NCBI GenBank assembly: GCA_963678705.1
Contig: OY783214.1
Location: forward strand, 8,184,001-8,248,000
Direction of reading: 5' to 3'
DNA length: 64,000 nucleotides
Source: Panorpa germanica
Taxonomy: Eukaryota; Arthropoda; Insecta; Mecoptera; Panorpidae
Shown here: positions 1 through 11,812 of the stretch, piece by piece
Layout of the letters: each line of letters begins with the position of its first letter
How positions within the stretch are numbered: the stretch's first letter is position 1
Notes under the pieces: model-generated
Seen by the model: the letters and a program-made list of their open reading frames with translations, nothing else
The model's database searches: none
Told to the model about the DNA's origin: nothing
Translations under genes and position numbers: made by a program

Positions 1-1063
1 GTTCAGCCTTTAAGTAATCCTCAGAAAACTTATCTGATTCCTCTGGGACTTTCTCAGTTGTCCAAGATTGTTTCATAACATTCTCAAGGTTTGTATATTC
101 ACAAATAGCAAGATTACATACAATATTATTATGTGAATACTTATTTTTATTATACAATTTTCTTGGAACCACATTTCCTTTATTATTATTATTGTCATGT
201 GACATATTTTTATAATCTAAACTATACTCAATTGCAATTGCACGTCTTTCTAAAAATGAAATAAATTCTGCCATAGTAGGCAGTTCTTCTAAATTTCTTT
301 CCATGTGGAATGTGCGGTTAGTAACGATATCTAATTTTCTACTTAAGGCCGAGATTAAAATCATATCCCACTTGTCTACAGGCTCATCAAGATTTTTTAA
401 CGCTTGTAATTGCTGTTTTACTTGACATAAAAAAGCCCTTATATCGACTGCAGTACCTTTCTGCATGTTGGGAATATCAAGTATTATATTAATGTGATAA
501 AAGATTAATCTCGCCTTATTTTCATACCGCGCTAACAATAAATCAATAGCCTCTTTGTATGAACTGTTCACAAGCGGCAGATTTATAATTATTGAGAGAG
601 CCTCATCAACGAGATACTTTCTCAAATAAAAAAGTCTTTGTACATCGGACAATGATGCATTATTGTGAACCACTGCTTGGAAGAGCTCATAAAAGGGCTT
701 AAACCTGGTTATATCCTTGCCATCGAAGGTTGGAATTTCCACCGCTGGGAGCTTCAATGGAACTAATTCAGGCCTATTAACTTCTTTTAACTTATTGATG
801 CTAGCATTTAATTTTGCAATAATGTTAAAATACTTCTCTTCAACTTCTTCAATGTCTTCCTCATCTTGATCATCAATTTCTAAAATGCTGTACTGCGTGA
901 GCTCGTACGATTGGAATGTAGTCATCATCTTTTCTTTTTTCACCTGCAGCACCTCCACTGTAGCGGAGTCGAGAGCCCTTGGGTCGCTGACGTAATTGTC
1001 CATCCGTGATATTGCACTTTTTGCAGCCGTCCGCGCCGATCTAAGCCTTTTCAATCCCTCCAT
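1..1063 (-). CDS. BEL/Pao retrotransposon gag-like protein, 5' part, open at window edge
   Basis: An uninterrupted frame runs from an ATG at 1063-1061 to the left edge, about 354 codons, with an in-frame TAA upstream of the ATG supporting this start. The N-terminus is basic, residues ~60-95 are acidic and helix-prone (possible coiled coil), and residues ~103-290 match the DUF1759 type of gag domain of insect BEL/Pao elements. Visible hallmarks are LPAVEIPTFDGKD, FKPFYELFQAVVHNN, LSDVQRLFYLRKYL and a LPLVNSSYKEAIDLLLARY segment. An Asn-rich linker follows (~305-330), then a short Cys pair (CNLAIC) that may be a degenerate zinc knuckle. Known for the family: this protein packages element RNA in cytoplasmic particles, and protease, RT and integrase follow in the same polyprotein; these would lie left of the window. 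The intact frame suggests a fairly recent insertion. Family assignment rests on my reading of motifs. Confidence 0.85.
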   Translation of the reverse strand, partial: MEGLKRLRSARTAAKSAISRMDNYVSDPRALDSATVEVLQVKKEKMMTTFQSYELTQYSILEIDDQDEEDIEEVEEKYFNIIAKLNASINKLKEVNRPELVPLKLPAVEIPTFDGKDITRFKPFYELFQAVVHNNASLSDVQRLFYLRKYLVDEALSIIINLPLVNSSYKEAIDLLLARYENKARLIFYHINIILDIPNMQKGTAVDIRAFLCQVKQQLQALKNLDEPVDKWDMILISALSRKLDIVTNRTFHMERNLEELPTMAEFISFLERRAIAIEYSLDYKNMSHDNNNNKGNVVPRKLYNKNKYSHNNIVCNLAICEYTNLENVMKQSWTTEKVPEESDKFSEDYLKAE

Positions 1064-1780
1064 CTTGCTTAGGTGATAGATTCGTACTTATATGATAGAT
1101 GAAACGTGGATGACAAACTAATCCAGGTTAATCCAGCAACATGAGAAGTTTTTAATAGATTGGTACTTGCAGATAGTAATAATAACTTTGTACCTTCATG
1201 AGTAAAGAAGTATTTTACTCTCCTCCAGCATCCATGTATCCTCTTCCGTAATGAATAATTTTTCTTAAAATATAAACGTGTAGTAATCCAAATTATATGC
1301 GAATCCGCTTAAATCAAACGTTGCATTACCCAATCAATGGCAATTGATGACTTGCCAGGCCGCCATAGGGTAAATGTAACAAAATAGCTTGCACTTGTGC
1401 TGGTTACTATACAGATGTAACCTCAAAACACCACGAAATCACACGCGGGTACCAATGGCTTGTAAGGCCAGTTTTTTTTTTGTAGGATTTAAAACCTTCT
1501 TGAAATGTAATTGTAAAATATCCAGCTTCGCTTGTAAGGCTTCTGGAAATGTAATTGTAAAATATCCAAATCCTCCGTGAATCCGCCAAAATAGAGCGTC
1601 CCATTTACCCAATCAATGGCAATCGCCAAGGGGCAAATGTAATAAAACGCCAAAAATACAATGTAAAACACACGCGGTTAATAAACTCGAAGGATCGGCT
1701 TTGTAAGGCATCGAAGGACCAGCTTCGCATGTACGAAATAAAACCATGCGAGTATTTGTAGATTGAATAATTATTCAATT
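1064..1780 (-). mobile_element. Probable 5' LTR/leader region of the BEL-like element, with internal duplication
   Basis: This is the region upstream of the gag ATG in the minus orientation, where a 5' LTR, primer-binding site and leader would be expected. I could not fix LTR ends or a primer-binding site. It contains an imperfect tandem duplication (see 1299-1730) and a short direct repeat: the string aaatgtaattgtaaaatatcca occurs twice about 50 bases apart near 1503 and 1551. Where the element ends on the right is not visible without a second LTR. Confidence 0.4.
1299..1730. repeat. Imperfect tandem duplication, ~279-bp offset
   Basis: Two diverged units share several blocks in the same order: a GAATCCGC block, then ttacccaatcaatggcaat (exact at 1326-1344 and 1605-1623), then a (G)GGTAAATGTAA / GGGCAAATGTAA block, then a CACACGCGG block and a final CTTGTAAGGC block. 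The offset of the exact block is 279 bases. The second unit is better conserved in its GGCGGATTCACGG segment on the minus strand. It may be part of the leader or LTR of the neighbouring retroelement. Confidence 0.6.
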
Positions 1781-4018
1781 GTTTAATGATAAAATAATTT
1801 TACACTTTTTAATAACTTTGAACCAACATTCTTATAATAACAAGATGGTTGGGAATTATGATCTTGACAGTGTAGAAGCCCAAAACACAACTGACACGAA
1901 TGCCATATCGCTGTAGCGTACAGCAGTCGTCGTATTGTAGTCATGCGCATTACTTCTATTAGAGACAACAATACATTATAATGTTGGAATGCCAACAGAG
2001 ACATCTTCTTATGTTCTGTACTAATTTTGTACTGAACAGTCACATCCATGGAAGACCTATGTAAGGGTAACCAATATATGTTAAAACTACTAATTAAAAC
2101 TGGTCATATATTTTCTAAATCTTTTAATTTTTATTATTCAATGTGTTATTTATTTTAACATTTATTAATATTCAAGACTATATTACTGTAAACTGTAGTA
2201 TTATTGTATATTAAATATTAATTGTGTGCCTTTCGGCTATACAATCGACATTATTATATTTCTTAATACAATTCACATAAAGTCAAACTTGAAATTAAAC
2301 TTAAACTATTCTAGACTTTTACTACTTCCAAAAGTACTTTCCACTTCTTATTCTCTTGACCCTCTCTCTTCATGTTTTATACTCCTCCTTCCTTCTCACC
2401 GTTTCCTGCTTCTCTTTCCCTCTTGCCTGTATCTCCGAGGTTCACCTCTTGCCTTCCTTGTCTCCTCACGAAACGCTCTATTATCTTTTCACTATCCTTC
2501 CTCCCTAAAGCAAGTTATTGTTATGTTTTTGTTAAACTCAACAGTTGATGTTTGTAATTATTCCACCAATAGTTACTCACGTTAGATCACGTGTCATGTT
2601 GTCATATATCGCTCTATTCTGAATAATCTCGATTTGTGTCCTTTCTGCGTTTTTGTAATGGAAATGAATGAAAGACACTTAATCACCTTTCTAAACAGTT
2701 GATTATGTTAACGAGTCGTGAAATTATTATTGCTCTGAAATCGTTAAGATTTACATTAATCTACCGTGTTTTTGGAATTAATTTCCAGATCAGTATAATA
2801 TTTGAATAGGGTTTTGTACACATTCAAATATTTATGTTAAAAGGAAATCAATACTTGTAGATGATTTACTATGATGTTGTTTAAAATTTCTATTCTAAAA
2901 ATGTTCGATAAACTCAAAAAGTTCATAAAATGTATTATATCAGATATATTTCACATAAAACAGTAGATCCATTATCAGCAAACATATTATATCAAAACAT
3001 CTATAGAGAAAAGTGCCAAACAATCAAGGAAGATTGATTAAGTTCGACAACTCACGCTCTCCTTTGTACATGCCTTGTTCGTATCGTAAGAAATGAAAGA
3101 AGAAAGAAGAAAGGTCAATGGTTGAATTTCTTTTCTCTGATGAAAATTTGACGTAGATGTTGTGATAATGCTATCACATTCACTTCAGAAATACTATTTA
3201 GAAAACCGTTGGTGTGGAAATCAATATTGTTTTGTAATACAATAGGATCGTTTTAGTTTTGATATATATACACATATATGTGAGATTCAAAAAGTAATTG
3301 GAATTTGTTATTGAAAAAGGCCCGCGTTAGTTTTTTTATAAGAACTTCTTTTTACCGGAAGTTGGTGGCACTGTACTCAAATTCTATTTTAAATATGTCG
3401 GTCAACCCGTTTGGTTACAGTTTGAGTCCATTTCAATAGTGTGAAACTTGTTAGGGGCCCGGCAATATTAAATCATTGCATGTTGAAAAGATGTTTCGCA
3501 CTTAAAAGCTTGCGAAAGTATACGAGCACATAAACAACTAGAATAATAAATTGAATTTAGTGATAAAACAAGCAGTTCAATAATATTGATATATTTGGTA
3601 TCATACAATTTGTAGTGAGTAATAAATTCTGATGTTCGAGATAGAAATTTACGATACGGCCCACTTGTCTAGTTGTCTACTCGTCTTATATCGAATTTCG
3701 ATCCATTATGGGGTTGCCACTTTGACTGTGACACCTAACGGTAGATATATGTATTACTACCTCATGAGATAGGAGTATACTACTCCATAGACGAATGAAT
3801 AGAAAGTATAGAAATGAAACAGAATCAGCTGAACAAAAAAAAAAAAAAATGGACACACACACGCCAAATGAGCGAGAGATAACATTGGCCATGATAGATG
3901 GGAAAAGTGGTTGCGAAATTTATTGGTAAATGAGTCAATGATTTAGTGCATTATTTGTTTTATGGTCATATCTATGCTGGTATATTTGTTTTGTTTTGTT
4001 TGTTACTTTTTTTAGGGC
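1781..4018. other. Intergenic AT-rich DNA, no gene recognised
   Basis: No coding signal stands out. 2330-2515 is strongly pyrimidine-rich on the plus strand (purine-rich on minus); the long plus-strand frame there is low-complexity translation. Around 3280-3480 is a slightly GC-richer patch beginning gagattcaaaaagtaattgg, which resembles a mariner-type end, but no partner repeat or transposase was found. Confidence 0.5.
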
Positions 4019-4034
4019 GGACACACATATATAT

Positions 4035-4101
<67 letters not shown>
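4019..4101. repeat. Microsatellite (CA)n(TA)n
   Basis: A mixed CA/TA dinucleotide run with about 74 bases of almost pure alternation. It creates spurious frames of Tyr-Ile repeats on both strands. Confidence 0.95.
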
Positions 4102-4102
<1 letters not shown>

Positions 4103-4564
4103 CTTTTTCGTTTTTCTATTATGATGGATATAAGTGAAAAATCTTATCAATAAATTCTAATGGTTAATTCATTTAAAATCAATTCTAAAATATGGATGGA
4201 TGCCATATATCGGTAAAAACTTTGGCGTGAGGTTTGCCAATAGTTGCATTGCTGCCAATAGCTCAGGCTGAGTCCTAAGGGACTTGCACAAACAACTTAT
4301 GAAACTTTTGTGGATGATTCGCTGTAAAGTTCTGCAAACGTCTTTAACGATGTCTCATTAGACTGTAGATAGCAATAAGGACATTGAACTGCATAGCGCC
4401 TTAAAATATTAAATTAATTACTATAACCCCTGTTTAAGTAATATATAACAACAAACTACCTGGTATAATGATTTTAACTCCAACATGTCCCAAAGCTCGA
4501 GAATTTTGTGTATTTTAAGGTAATAAATTTTTTTTAAGAACCGTTATAAACTATTCCATACCAT

Positions 4565-5205
4565 TGGTGCGTACAGATTGGTGCGACCTAAACATGCGAC
4601 ATCCAACATTTAGATATTTTCATTCACAATTTGATATTATTTAGACATGAGTTTACGAAATGTGTTGTACTTTTAAGATACAGACTACTGCGACTTAAAC
4701 ATGCGACACTAATAAAACCCTTACTTATGCTATTTTAAAAAATTCCAGGTAGTATGAACAAATGTGTATAAACAAAAATGTTTAAAAGTTAAGTCGAAAT
4801 ATCGAAAGAAATTAAGGTTTTGAATATGATCTCGAACAAAAGGGTCGAGTACCTACTCAGTCTTCAATATAATCTCATTCTGCGTTGACGTTTTTTTAAG
4901 TTGTATTTAGTAAGTTAGTGAAAATATTTTAATACAGTGTTTAAATGGACAAATGAAATAGACCTAAACAATAGACCTTGTCGAACTGAGTTTGACAAGG
5001 GTAATTACGAGTTAGCAGAGACCTTGTTAAATAACTGAGTTTTATTACTTTTTTTTGTAAAGCAGGTTGAAAAAATTCGTTCGAAATATATTAGCTTCCA
5101 ACGTATTAAGTTGCATGTCGTCCTAGTGTGTACGTGTCGTACAACTTCTTACAACAAATGTTAGATGTTGCATGTTTAAGTCTCACGTATGTGTACGCAG
5201 CTTTA
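4565..5205. mobile_element. ~640-bp TIR element (non-autonomous DNA transposon/MITE)
   Basis: The left end (4565-4614) and the reverse complement of the right end (5153-5203) share an imperfect inverted repeat of about 45 bases. Shared blocks are TGCGTACA, a GCGAC/GAGAC step, TTAAACATG or CTAAACATG, and ACATCYAACATTT. A second copy of the CGACTTAAACATGCGACA block sits inside the left half at 4690-4709, and an inverted partner rich in ACGACATGCAACTTAA lies near 5097-5125, so the subterminal region is itself repetitive. No transposase frame is present. Target-site duplication and superfamily were not resolved. Confidence 0.6.
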
Positions 5206-5654
5206 GATTTCTCGTTTTACAAGAACGAGAAAAACGAAATAATCAATAACACAAAATAGTATAATGCTATTTAATATTGTTTAAACAGAAATTATACTAA
5301 ATATAGAAAGGACATTTACTAGTGCAATTGGTTAACCTCAATCGTATGTCAGCTATACATACGAGTATGAGTGCATCCAATATATCTATGGTATACTTTG
5401 TATATATCTATATCTGCGGTATGCCATGATATGTCATGCGATATAACAAGGGTATTACCATTCATGATTCATGGCGACTGACATTTCCACTGATGGATAT
5501 TAATTATACCATCCCCAATAACGGCGGAGGTCTATTTTATAAAATATTCAATGATTTTTTAATATTAAATTTTGGTACGTATTATTTAAAAAATTATTAT
5601 GACATAAATATTCATAAGAAATTAATGTATGTAATGATAACATAGTAATGGCCT

Positions 5655-5735
5655 CACTTTCTAAAAATTATCTTGCAGTGCTGTTTTACACTTGCTAACT
5701 CGCCACAAGGTTAATTTTCTACTTCTACTATTTCA
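5655..5735 (+). repeat. ~80-bp dispersed repeat family, copy 1
   Basis: Carries the family order: tail of TTCTA..AAATTRTCTTGCAGTGC, then GTTTTACACTTGCTAACT, then CACAAGGTTAATTTTCTAC. About one unit, moderately diverged. Confidence 0.55.
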
Positions 5736-8700
5736 CAGTCTACACACTATTCTTTAATTGAAAGTGTAGTTCTGAGCTCTATAAGCGTAAATGTAACAAC
5801 CTTTTCATGCTAAAAAAGTCTATATGGTTAATTTCATGATTTAATCTACGCTGGAATAAATCTTTGGAATGATAATTGTACTTTCCATGTCATAAAATGA
5901 CAAATTACTTTAATTATTGTATTTTTATTCTATAATTTAATCTCAGTTTAAGATTTTGATTGCATTATCATCGCGTGTCACTTTTAATGTAAATGTGTAA
6001 ATTATCTGTGACCTTGAACATATTTTATTGTACTCAGACAATATAATTATATGCTCCTATGTATATTAAACTCGTTTATACATCGTACTCCGGTTCGCAG
6101 TAATGTAGTGCTACAGATTTCATTTACAAAGTACAACCTGGACCAATTAACGCTGTAATTACAACAGTCGTACGTACGGTGGCTTTACCGTGGATTCACA
6201 CAGTGTGAAATTCTAGAATTCTCTAAATAGAAAAGTGTGTGATAATTAGTGGTATTAAAAACGGACTTAATGGATTTTATAAGGCGGTTATTTATCTTTT
6301 ATGATAAATTAAGTTTACTTATAATAATATACACGAAATTTATAATACCTCTAATAAAAAAATTAGAGTTTTATTTCACTTATACTTGTATCGGAGTTTT
6401 CAACAGGAACTTTGATTTTTAAAACAAAATAAAACAAGGAATTTAGATGAAAATGATTCAAATTTTTATTGTATTAGAAAGAGTAAGACCATGCTGACAG
6501 ATGTTGATTCTTTTATTTTAGTGAAACAAGTACACAAGGTAGTTCATTCTCAAATTGTTCTGAGATAAGAGACAAAACTATAGCAAATAAAATAAATTTC
6601 ATATTAAACTAATAAAGCAAAACAACAATACTGAATATGATAATGATCATTGTCCCAATGTATATAATTAAGATATTTATTAATTTTGCTGTACAATTTT
6701 CAAAACAAATACACAACTAGTGCCCGTACATTGTTAGATAACACAATAAAAACAGTTTTGTTGTCCGTAACATCAATTCTAATTTTACAGTAAAGTGTCT
6801 TACGGAATGAAATTTATATTGTAAGCTTATCTGTATGCTACCGAGCTATTTTACAAATTAGAACTGTCTACAGATTAATAATAAAATACCCCTGGTCCTC
6901 GTCCTTGTGAACCTCATCCCCTTCTCTCCTCCCTCACTCAACCCTTATGTACTTATAGGTTCTGTTTTATACGACGTTACAATTCTATGAATTTAGGATT
7001 CAGCGTCACGACGGGCTCGGCGTGGCGTCGTCTACGTTATTCCCTTTGTACTTACTAACAATTCTAGTTGCTCGGGGCCGAAACGCAAATCAGAGACTTA
7101 AGAAAGAGCTTGTTGATACAAACTTAAGAAATTATTCATATCTTAAAATATAATCATAAGTGTACTACGTTTTCTTTATTGATTTCATTTTTTTATTGTC
7201 CTTTGCTGGGGTCTTATAATTGTTCCAACTGAAAATCTGAACTACTAACTGAAAGAATATTTATATTTTTAAATTTAGATATGTCCAATTTTTTTTTAAA
7301 AGTAATAAAGATTCACATAAATAATAATTTTTATTAAAGAAAATTTTGTTACATATGTTCATTAATTATGCGTACTGTCTGTTATCACTGTAATGTTTTG
7401 ATTTAAAAGTTTATTTATCATATACATCTTTATCAAATTTATGAATGCTTTTTAAATTTAAGCCTCGAAATGAGATCTCGAAATCTGTAAGAATTTAGAG
7501 CAAATGCGTTCACTACAGAAATTAAAAAAAAAACTTTTTTAAAATATTTGTTTATTATTTGTAATACACATTTTAAGAAAGTTGTAGATATGTTCTTGTA
7601 TCTCAAATATTTGTAGGTATGTTCGTATTTCGGCAGTCAATCTTTTTTTGCATCTTATATAAGCTACAGCAACCCTACTCGAAAGGCCCTGTAGGGTCGC
7701 ACATAGTTGGAATACAAATCTAAGGCTAATCATTTAAATGCGAATGAGATATCCAAATACCATGTTAAATATACATATATCCTAACTATACCATGCAGTA
7801 GTTATACAGATTGGAACGTGCTTTATTAAAATTGAAATAATAAAAGTCGTTGCAGCTACGAACATTAAAAATAAAACAATTAATATATTTTTTACTTTTG
7901 TTACATTAAATGTATTGTTATTTTATTGGGATTTTATATAAAAACCTTAAATTTGTACTACAACCACTATTTATTCCAAACGAGTCTACTTGTAGTATTT
8001 AAATCGAATATAGTTTTTAAAAATTTAATATCACAATGCTTTTATTTCTAGGAAATGTAACAAATTACATTCAACAAAAATTAAAAGATTATTCACACAT
8101 CAACTTTTAAATCACATTTTGGGAAATTTCCTCTACTTAAAATTAATGACAATTTCAAAGAACAAATAAAAACTAATCCTAAATAAATCCAATCGTTATT
8201 CCTGGACAACGTGGAAATCGTAAACTGTCCTTCATAAAACCAGATATTTTTAATTACCTTTCGATATTAGCTTAAATCCTATAAATAATTGATTATTTAT
8301 CATTTATCATTCAATATATAAGTACTTTTAAAATGTTTTTTTCTCTTTCATTTTAACTCTTCTCTATTGAATGAAACGTTAACAATATAAACCGCAAGAA
8401 TTTGGCAAATGGATACATTGTAGATCTCCAACCAGTTTAGCAGCTATTACAAAGAACATAATAATTATTTCATATGATAGCGACAAAGATTTACTGGATA
8501 TATTTTATTCCAGTTAATTAAATTCTTTCCAGGAAATAGCATATTTAGTTATTTACATTTCAATTAAGTTTTAGTAAAACATTATTTAATAAAGTTGGCT
8601 AGTAATTAGATAAAATTATACAATGGAAAGAACTTTTTATTTATTTTGCAGTTAAATGTCTTTTGTACATTATATTAGAAGATGGTTTATTATTTATTTT

Positions 8701-8805
8701 ATTATCATGTAACTTAAATTTAAACTTCCTAGAAATATGACCGTCCGCGGAAAATTTGACAAGGGAATAGAAAACAATCCAGTGTAAATTGATCGCAATC
8801 TCCAC

Positions 8806-8925
8806 ACACTTGCTAACTTATCACAAGTTAATTCTAAGATTCATTTTTTACTTTTCATATAGAAATTGTCTTGTGATGCAGTTTTACACTCGCTAGCTTA
8901 CTGTAAGCTAATTAGAGTGTTACTT
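8806..8925 (+). repeat. ~80-bp dispersed repeat family, copy 2 (about 1.5 units)
   Basis: One full unit begins acacttgctaacttatcac at 8806 and the next begins acactcgctagcttactgt at 8886, a period of 80. Between them are AAGTTAATTCTAAGATTCATT, TTTTACTTTTCATATAG and AAATTGTCTTGTGATGCAG. This is one of the most complete copies. Confidence 0.7.
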
Positions 8926-9309
8926 AACGATACATTATCTACTTGGGTATGTTAATTCCCATTTACAACCAGTTAAGTTTTGAATATATTCTTCTGTGAG
9001 AAAGAATATATATAAAAACATTTACGTTACATTGTTTAAACATAATAGTAGAATCTAACAAGCATAGAGCACCTAAAGAAATTCATTGCTGAAGAGTACA
9101 TCGTACTCCATGCAGTATCCTTAGGCGAGTGCAATGTTTAGAGCCAAGCATGAGTGTGTGTAGGTAGTTCACAATAACTTTATAGCTGAAACAATTTTGT
9201 AGTTAAATCTTTCCCGTCTGGAGAGCCTCTACTTGTATAAAACGGTGCAATGTTTTCTCTTATACAATGAATATTACCAGCACAGGAGCTAAAAGCATTT
9301 GCTAAACAC

Positions 9310-9400
9310 CAGACTGTTGTGTCTTTGTGGTCTGATTAACAGACCTGCGCTATATTTTCTGAGATTGATTGTTATCAGAATAATTTTGATTATACGCTCA
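9310..9400 (+). repeat. SINE-like dispersed repeat (GCGCTATATTTTCTG family), copy 1
   Basis: Shares TGTGTCTTTGKGRTCGATT-type sequence, then an ACYAGCGCTATATTTTCTGRG core and a TTATCA-rich tail with 41555-41620 and 55235-55320. The block before the core resembles a Pol III box B in the third copy (GGATCGATTC). A tRNA-derived origin is an inference. Confidence 0.45.
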
Positions 9401-9497
9401 TAGTCATAAAACTTAGTGGCGGTACGCGTTTATTGTCATGATAGAACTCAGCTTCAAGAACAGACCGACGTTAAATGAAATTAATATGTTTCATACA

Positions 9498-9712
9498 CAG
9501 AGACGTACTAGTCAATCTCAAGTTCCGATCCAAAATAATTCCTTAAAACTAAATCATGTTTAGAAATTTCAATTATTCAAGGTTCAATTATGCATAGATA
9601 AAATTAATTTTGCGTGGGAGCTAAGAGAGAAGCTCACTTCAGCTACGCTGAAAACAAATATAACTAGATACAAATTATTTCGAGTGACAGCTAAAGATAG
9701 ACACTCCTAATA
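9498..9712 (+). mobile_element. hAT-like MITE with internal 70-bp repeats, copy 1
   Basis: The left tip reads CAGAGACGTAC, as in the 20018 copy. Inside are two diverged units of a 70-bp repeat (start 9586 and 9656), each with AATTATG.CTAGATA, AATTAATTTTGCGTGGGAGCT or its relative, and an AGAGA step. The right end (agatagacactcctaatacatcag) is degenerate. Confidence 0.6.
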
Positions 9713-11110
9713 CATCAGTATAAAATGATTGAATGCGGCTTATAATACCTATACAACTTATAATTTCTTCTCAACTTTGAATTAATTGATTTATTATTGC
9801 AACACACACACAAAAACCTAGCAACAGTATCTAAAAACAATAATCGAATAGTTTAACATATTTAGCTTGAATCTAAATTCTCAGCTTAAATTTCCATTCT
9901 TATTTAATGGTGCAATAGTATTGACATTCATTGTAAAGACCATGTTCTACTGATGGTTACCATTCGTCAGCAATAAATAGAAAAATTATATATTATAATG
10001 AACACCTGCACAGAATTATTTGTTGTTTTATTAAATATACTCAAGAGGATCTCATAATACTTCAATTAATACATTTCAATTATAAAATAATCATAATAAT
10101 GGTGTACATACTTATTATAGTATGTATTTAATATAGATAAGGGTGAGTAATGCATTACGTTTGTAACCTTGCCATGTCCATTGCCTCTACGTTCGAGCTA
10201 CGGCTACGTTTAACGACGATCTACGTTTCACGTTATAGGCCTAAGCGTTCTGCGTACGATACCCACTACACAATACGTTTAGCATGTTGTATTACAATCG
10301 ATAAGTTCTCTACACGGAGATCAGATTCACTCTGGATGCATGAGGTTCAGTTACACGTGCTGGGAATCTACGCCGATAGTATCAGCCGGTACAGATATAG
10401 AGCGGATGCGATAAATACCGATAAAATACAATTTGAATGAGATAATATTTAGAGAAAATTTGTATGGTCTTTTACATAAATATTTCTCCAGAGAAGATTA
10501 GAATATATTATCAGGAATATTGAATTAAGATATTTATTTTATTATGGATGTCTTTTTACACATAAGGTTGGTAGAAATTATTAGGTACTTGCACATGCAT
10601 TGTGTGAATGAAACGATAAATATACCTAGATTATAACTTAAATAAACCTAGCACGCTTTACCCATCCTTTTTGGTGGGGAACGTTTTGAAATGTCATTTT
10701 CTTTAGTTCTAACGCTAAATCAAGTGTATCTAATCACAATTCCTTTCCATCTTACCTGATAATTACAGTGCAGTTTCAAACTTGATAGCTTCCCTACAAA
10801 CAATTTTTACATTTTTTAGCAATCTCGTATCAGAGAGCGGTTAGACAGTAGTCACACAGTGTTCGGGAGAACATATGTGGTAGTACTGGGTAGAACCACG
10901 ACTTGCACCTCGGCAAACGTCGTTTGGAAAGTATTAGGAAGGCAATCAGAGGGGGTACGGAGCGTTCCGGCCGGTGCAGACATGCTCTCTATAGCTTCAT
11001 GTAATGTCTCACTAATGTCTAATAGGATTCCAATCACCATTCAGAGTGATACGATTCGCATCTAATTGGATTCCGATCAAAATTGTTTGTAGGGTTGTTA
11101 CAAGGGAAAT
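9713..11110. other. No gene recognised; two GC-richer patches
   Basis: 10150-10440 has a 96-codon frame with much higher GC and CpG than its surroundings, but its Arg/Tyr/Thr-rich product matches nothing I recognise and both edges fade into AT-rich DNA. 10840-11065 is a second CpG-richer patch with open frames on both strands (60-70 codons). Either could be an exon of an unseen gene, a regulatory patch or a decayed element. Confidence 0.35.
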
Positions 11111-11114
11111 CCAT

Positions 11115-11230
11115 AGCTCATTTTCTATCTCTTATATAAAAAATTGTAAACCAGTGCTATTTTGAAAGTTACCAGCTTGTTACAAGCTAATTCTAAGATT
11201 CATTTTCTACTTGGGATATAATAAAAATTT
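11115..11230 (+). repeat. ~80-bp dispersed repeat family, copy 3 (partial dimer)
   Basis: TCATTTTCTA occurs at 11118 and again at 11200, a period of 82. Between them lie TTATATAAAAAATTGT, CCAGTGCTATTTT and CAGCTTGTTACAAGCTAATT, then CTAAGATTCATTTTCTACTT. This copy has the near-palindromic AGCTTGTTACAAGCT centre intact. Confidence 0.7.
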
Positions 11231-11767
11231 GATACAATATTTTTAATGTAACCTTGAAAACGAGTAGGTAAATTGTTCTATCTACAATATCCTAAAATAC
11301 TGTCAACAATTTCAGTTAACTTTAGCGGTCTTTACTACAAAGAATTCCTTTTTAATATTAAAAAAACCTTCAAATTAAAAAAGCAGTTGTAATTAGAATT
11401 TCTCATTAGAAAAATGTTCTGCATACAAGCGTTCACTTTGCTGTTTATCTGTCATCTATTATTTTTGCAAAATGCAACAAAAAACATTAGCTTTACCCTG
11501 TACCTTCTACCCCCTACCCCCTACCCCATATGATATACGATACAGTGAATGTATACATGTATAACTGGATACTGTTCAATTATTTGTGGCCGCCATTTGT
11601 AAAAACTATTGTAGCTTGTTTTTCCATTTGTTTATCTAACAGAATAATACATATACCAGACATTTAAAATGGATAATAAACAAAAAAATGTAATGTTTTC
11701 GCATTGGTTTTTTCTAATGTAGAGAAGATCTATTTTCAAAGAGTTGGCTTACATATATGCTGGGGTC

Positions 11768-11812
11768 GTTCAGGCGCAGGCACAGGCAAAGGCTCAGGCT
11801 CAGGCTCAGTGC
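11768..11812 (+). repeat. Short tandem hexamer repeat (CAGGCT/CAGGCA)
   Basis: Units run caggcg, caggca, caggca, aaggct, caggct, caggct, cagtgc. It is short and located in AT-rich DNA. Confidence 0.8.

Larger units (their letters stand above)
5206..9300. other. Intergenic AT-rich DNA with two ~80-bp family copies
   Basis: Contains copies of the ~80-bp dispersed repeat (5655-5735 and 8806-8925, listed separately). 6895-7080 is a GC-richer patch with clustered CpG (for example cacgacgggctcggcgtggcg) but no open frame or splice structure that I can support. Otherwise I see only low-complexity AT-rich sequence. Confidence 0.5.

Noticed and set aside
2226-2585. 119-codon plus-strand frame rich in Leu/Ser/Pro
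   Set aside because: Low-complexity translation of a pyrimidine-rich tract; no motif and no ATG at its 5' end.
3280-3480. Possible mariner copy
   Set aside because: Only one end-like string; no inverted partner and no transposase motif.
3935-4150. Frames with Tyr-Ile repeats on both strands
   Set aside because: Translations of a CA/TA microsatellite.
11505-11527. CTACCCC tandem as a G-quadruplex or telomere-like repeat
   Set aside because: Only three C-tracts and not the insect TTAGG type; a short simple repeat.
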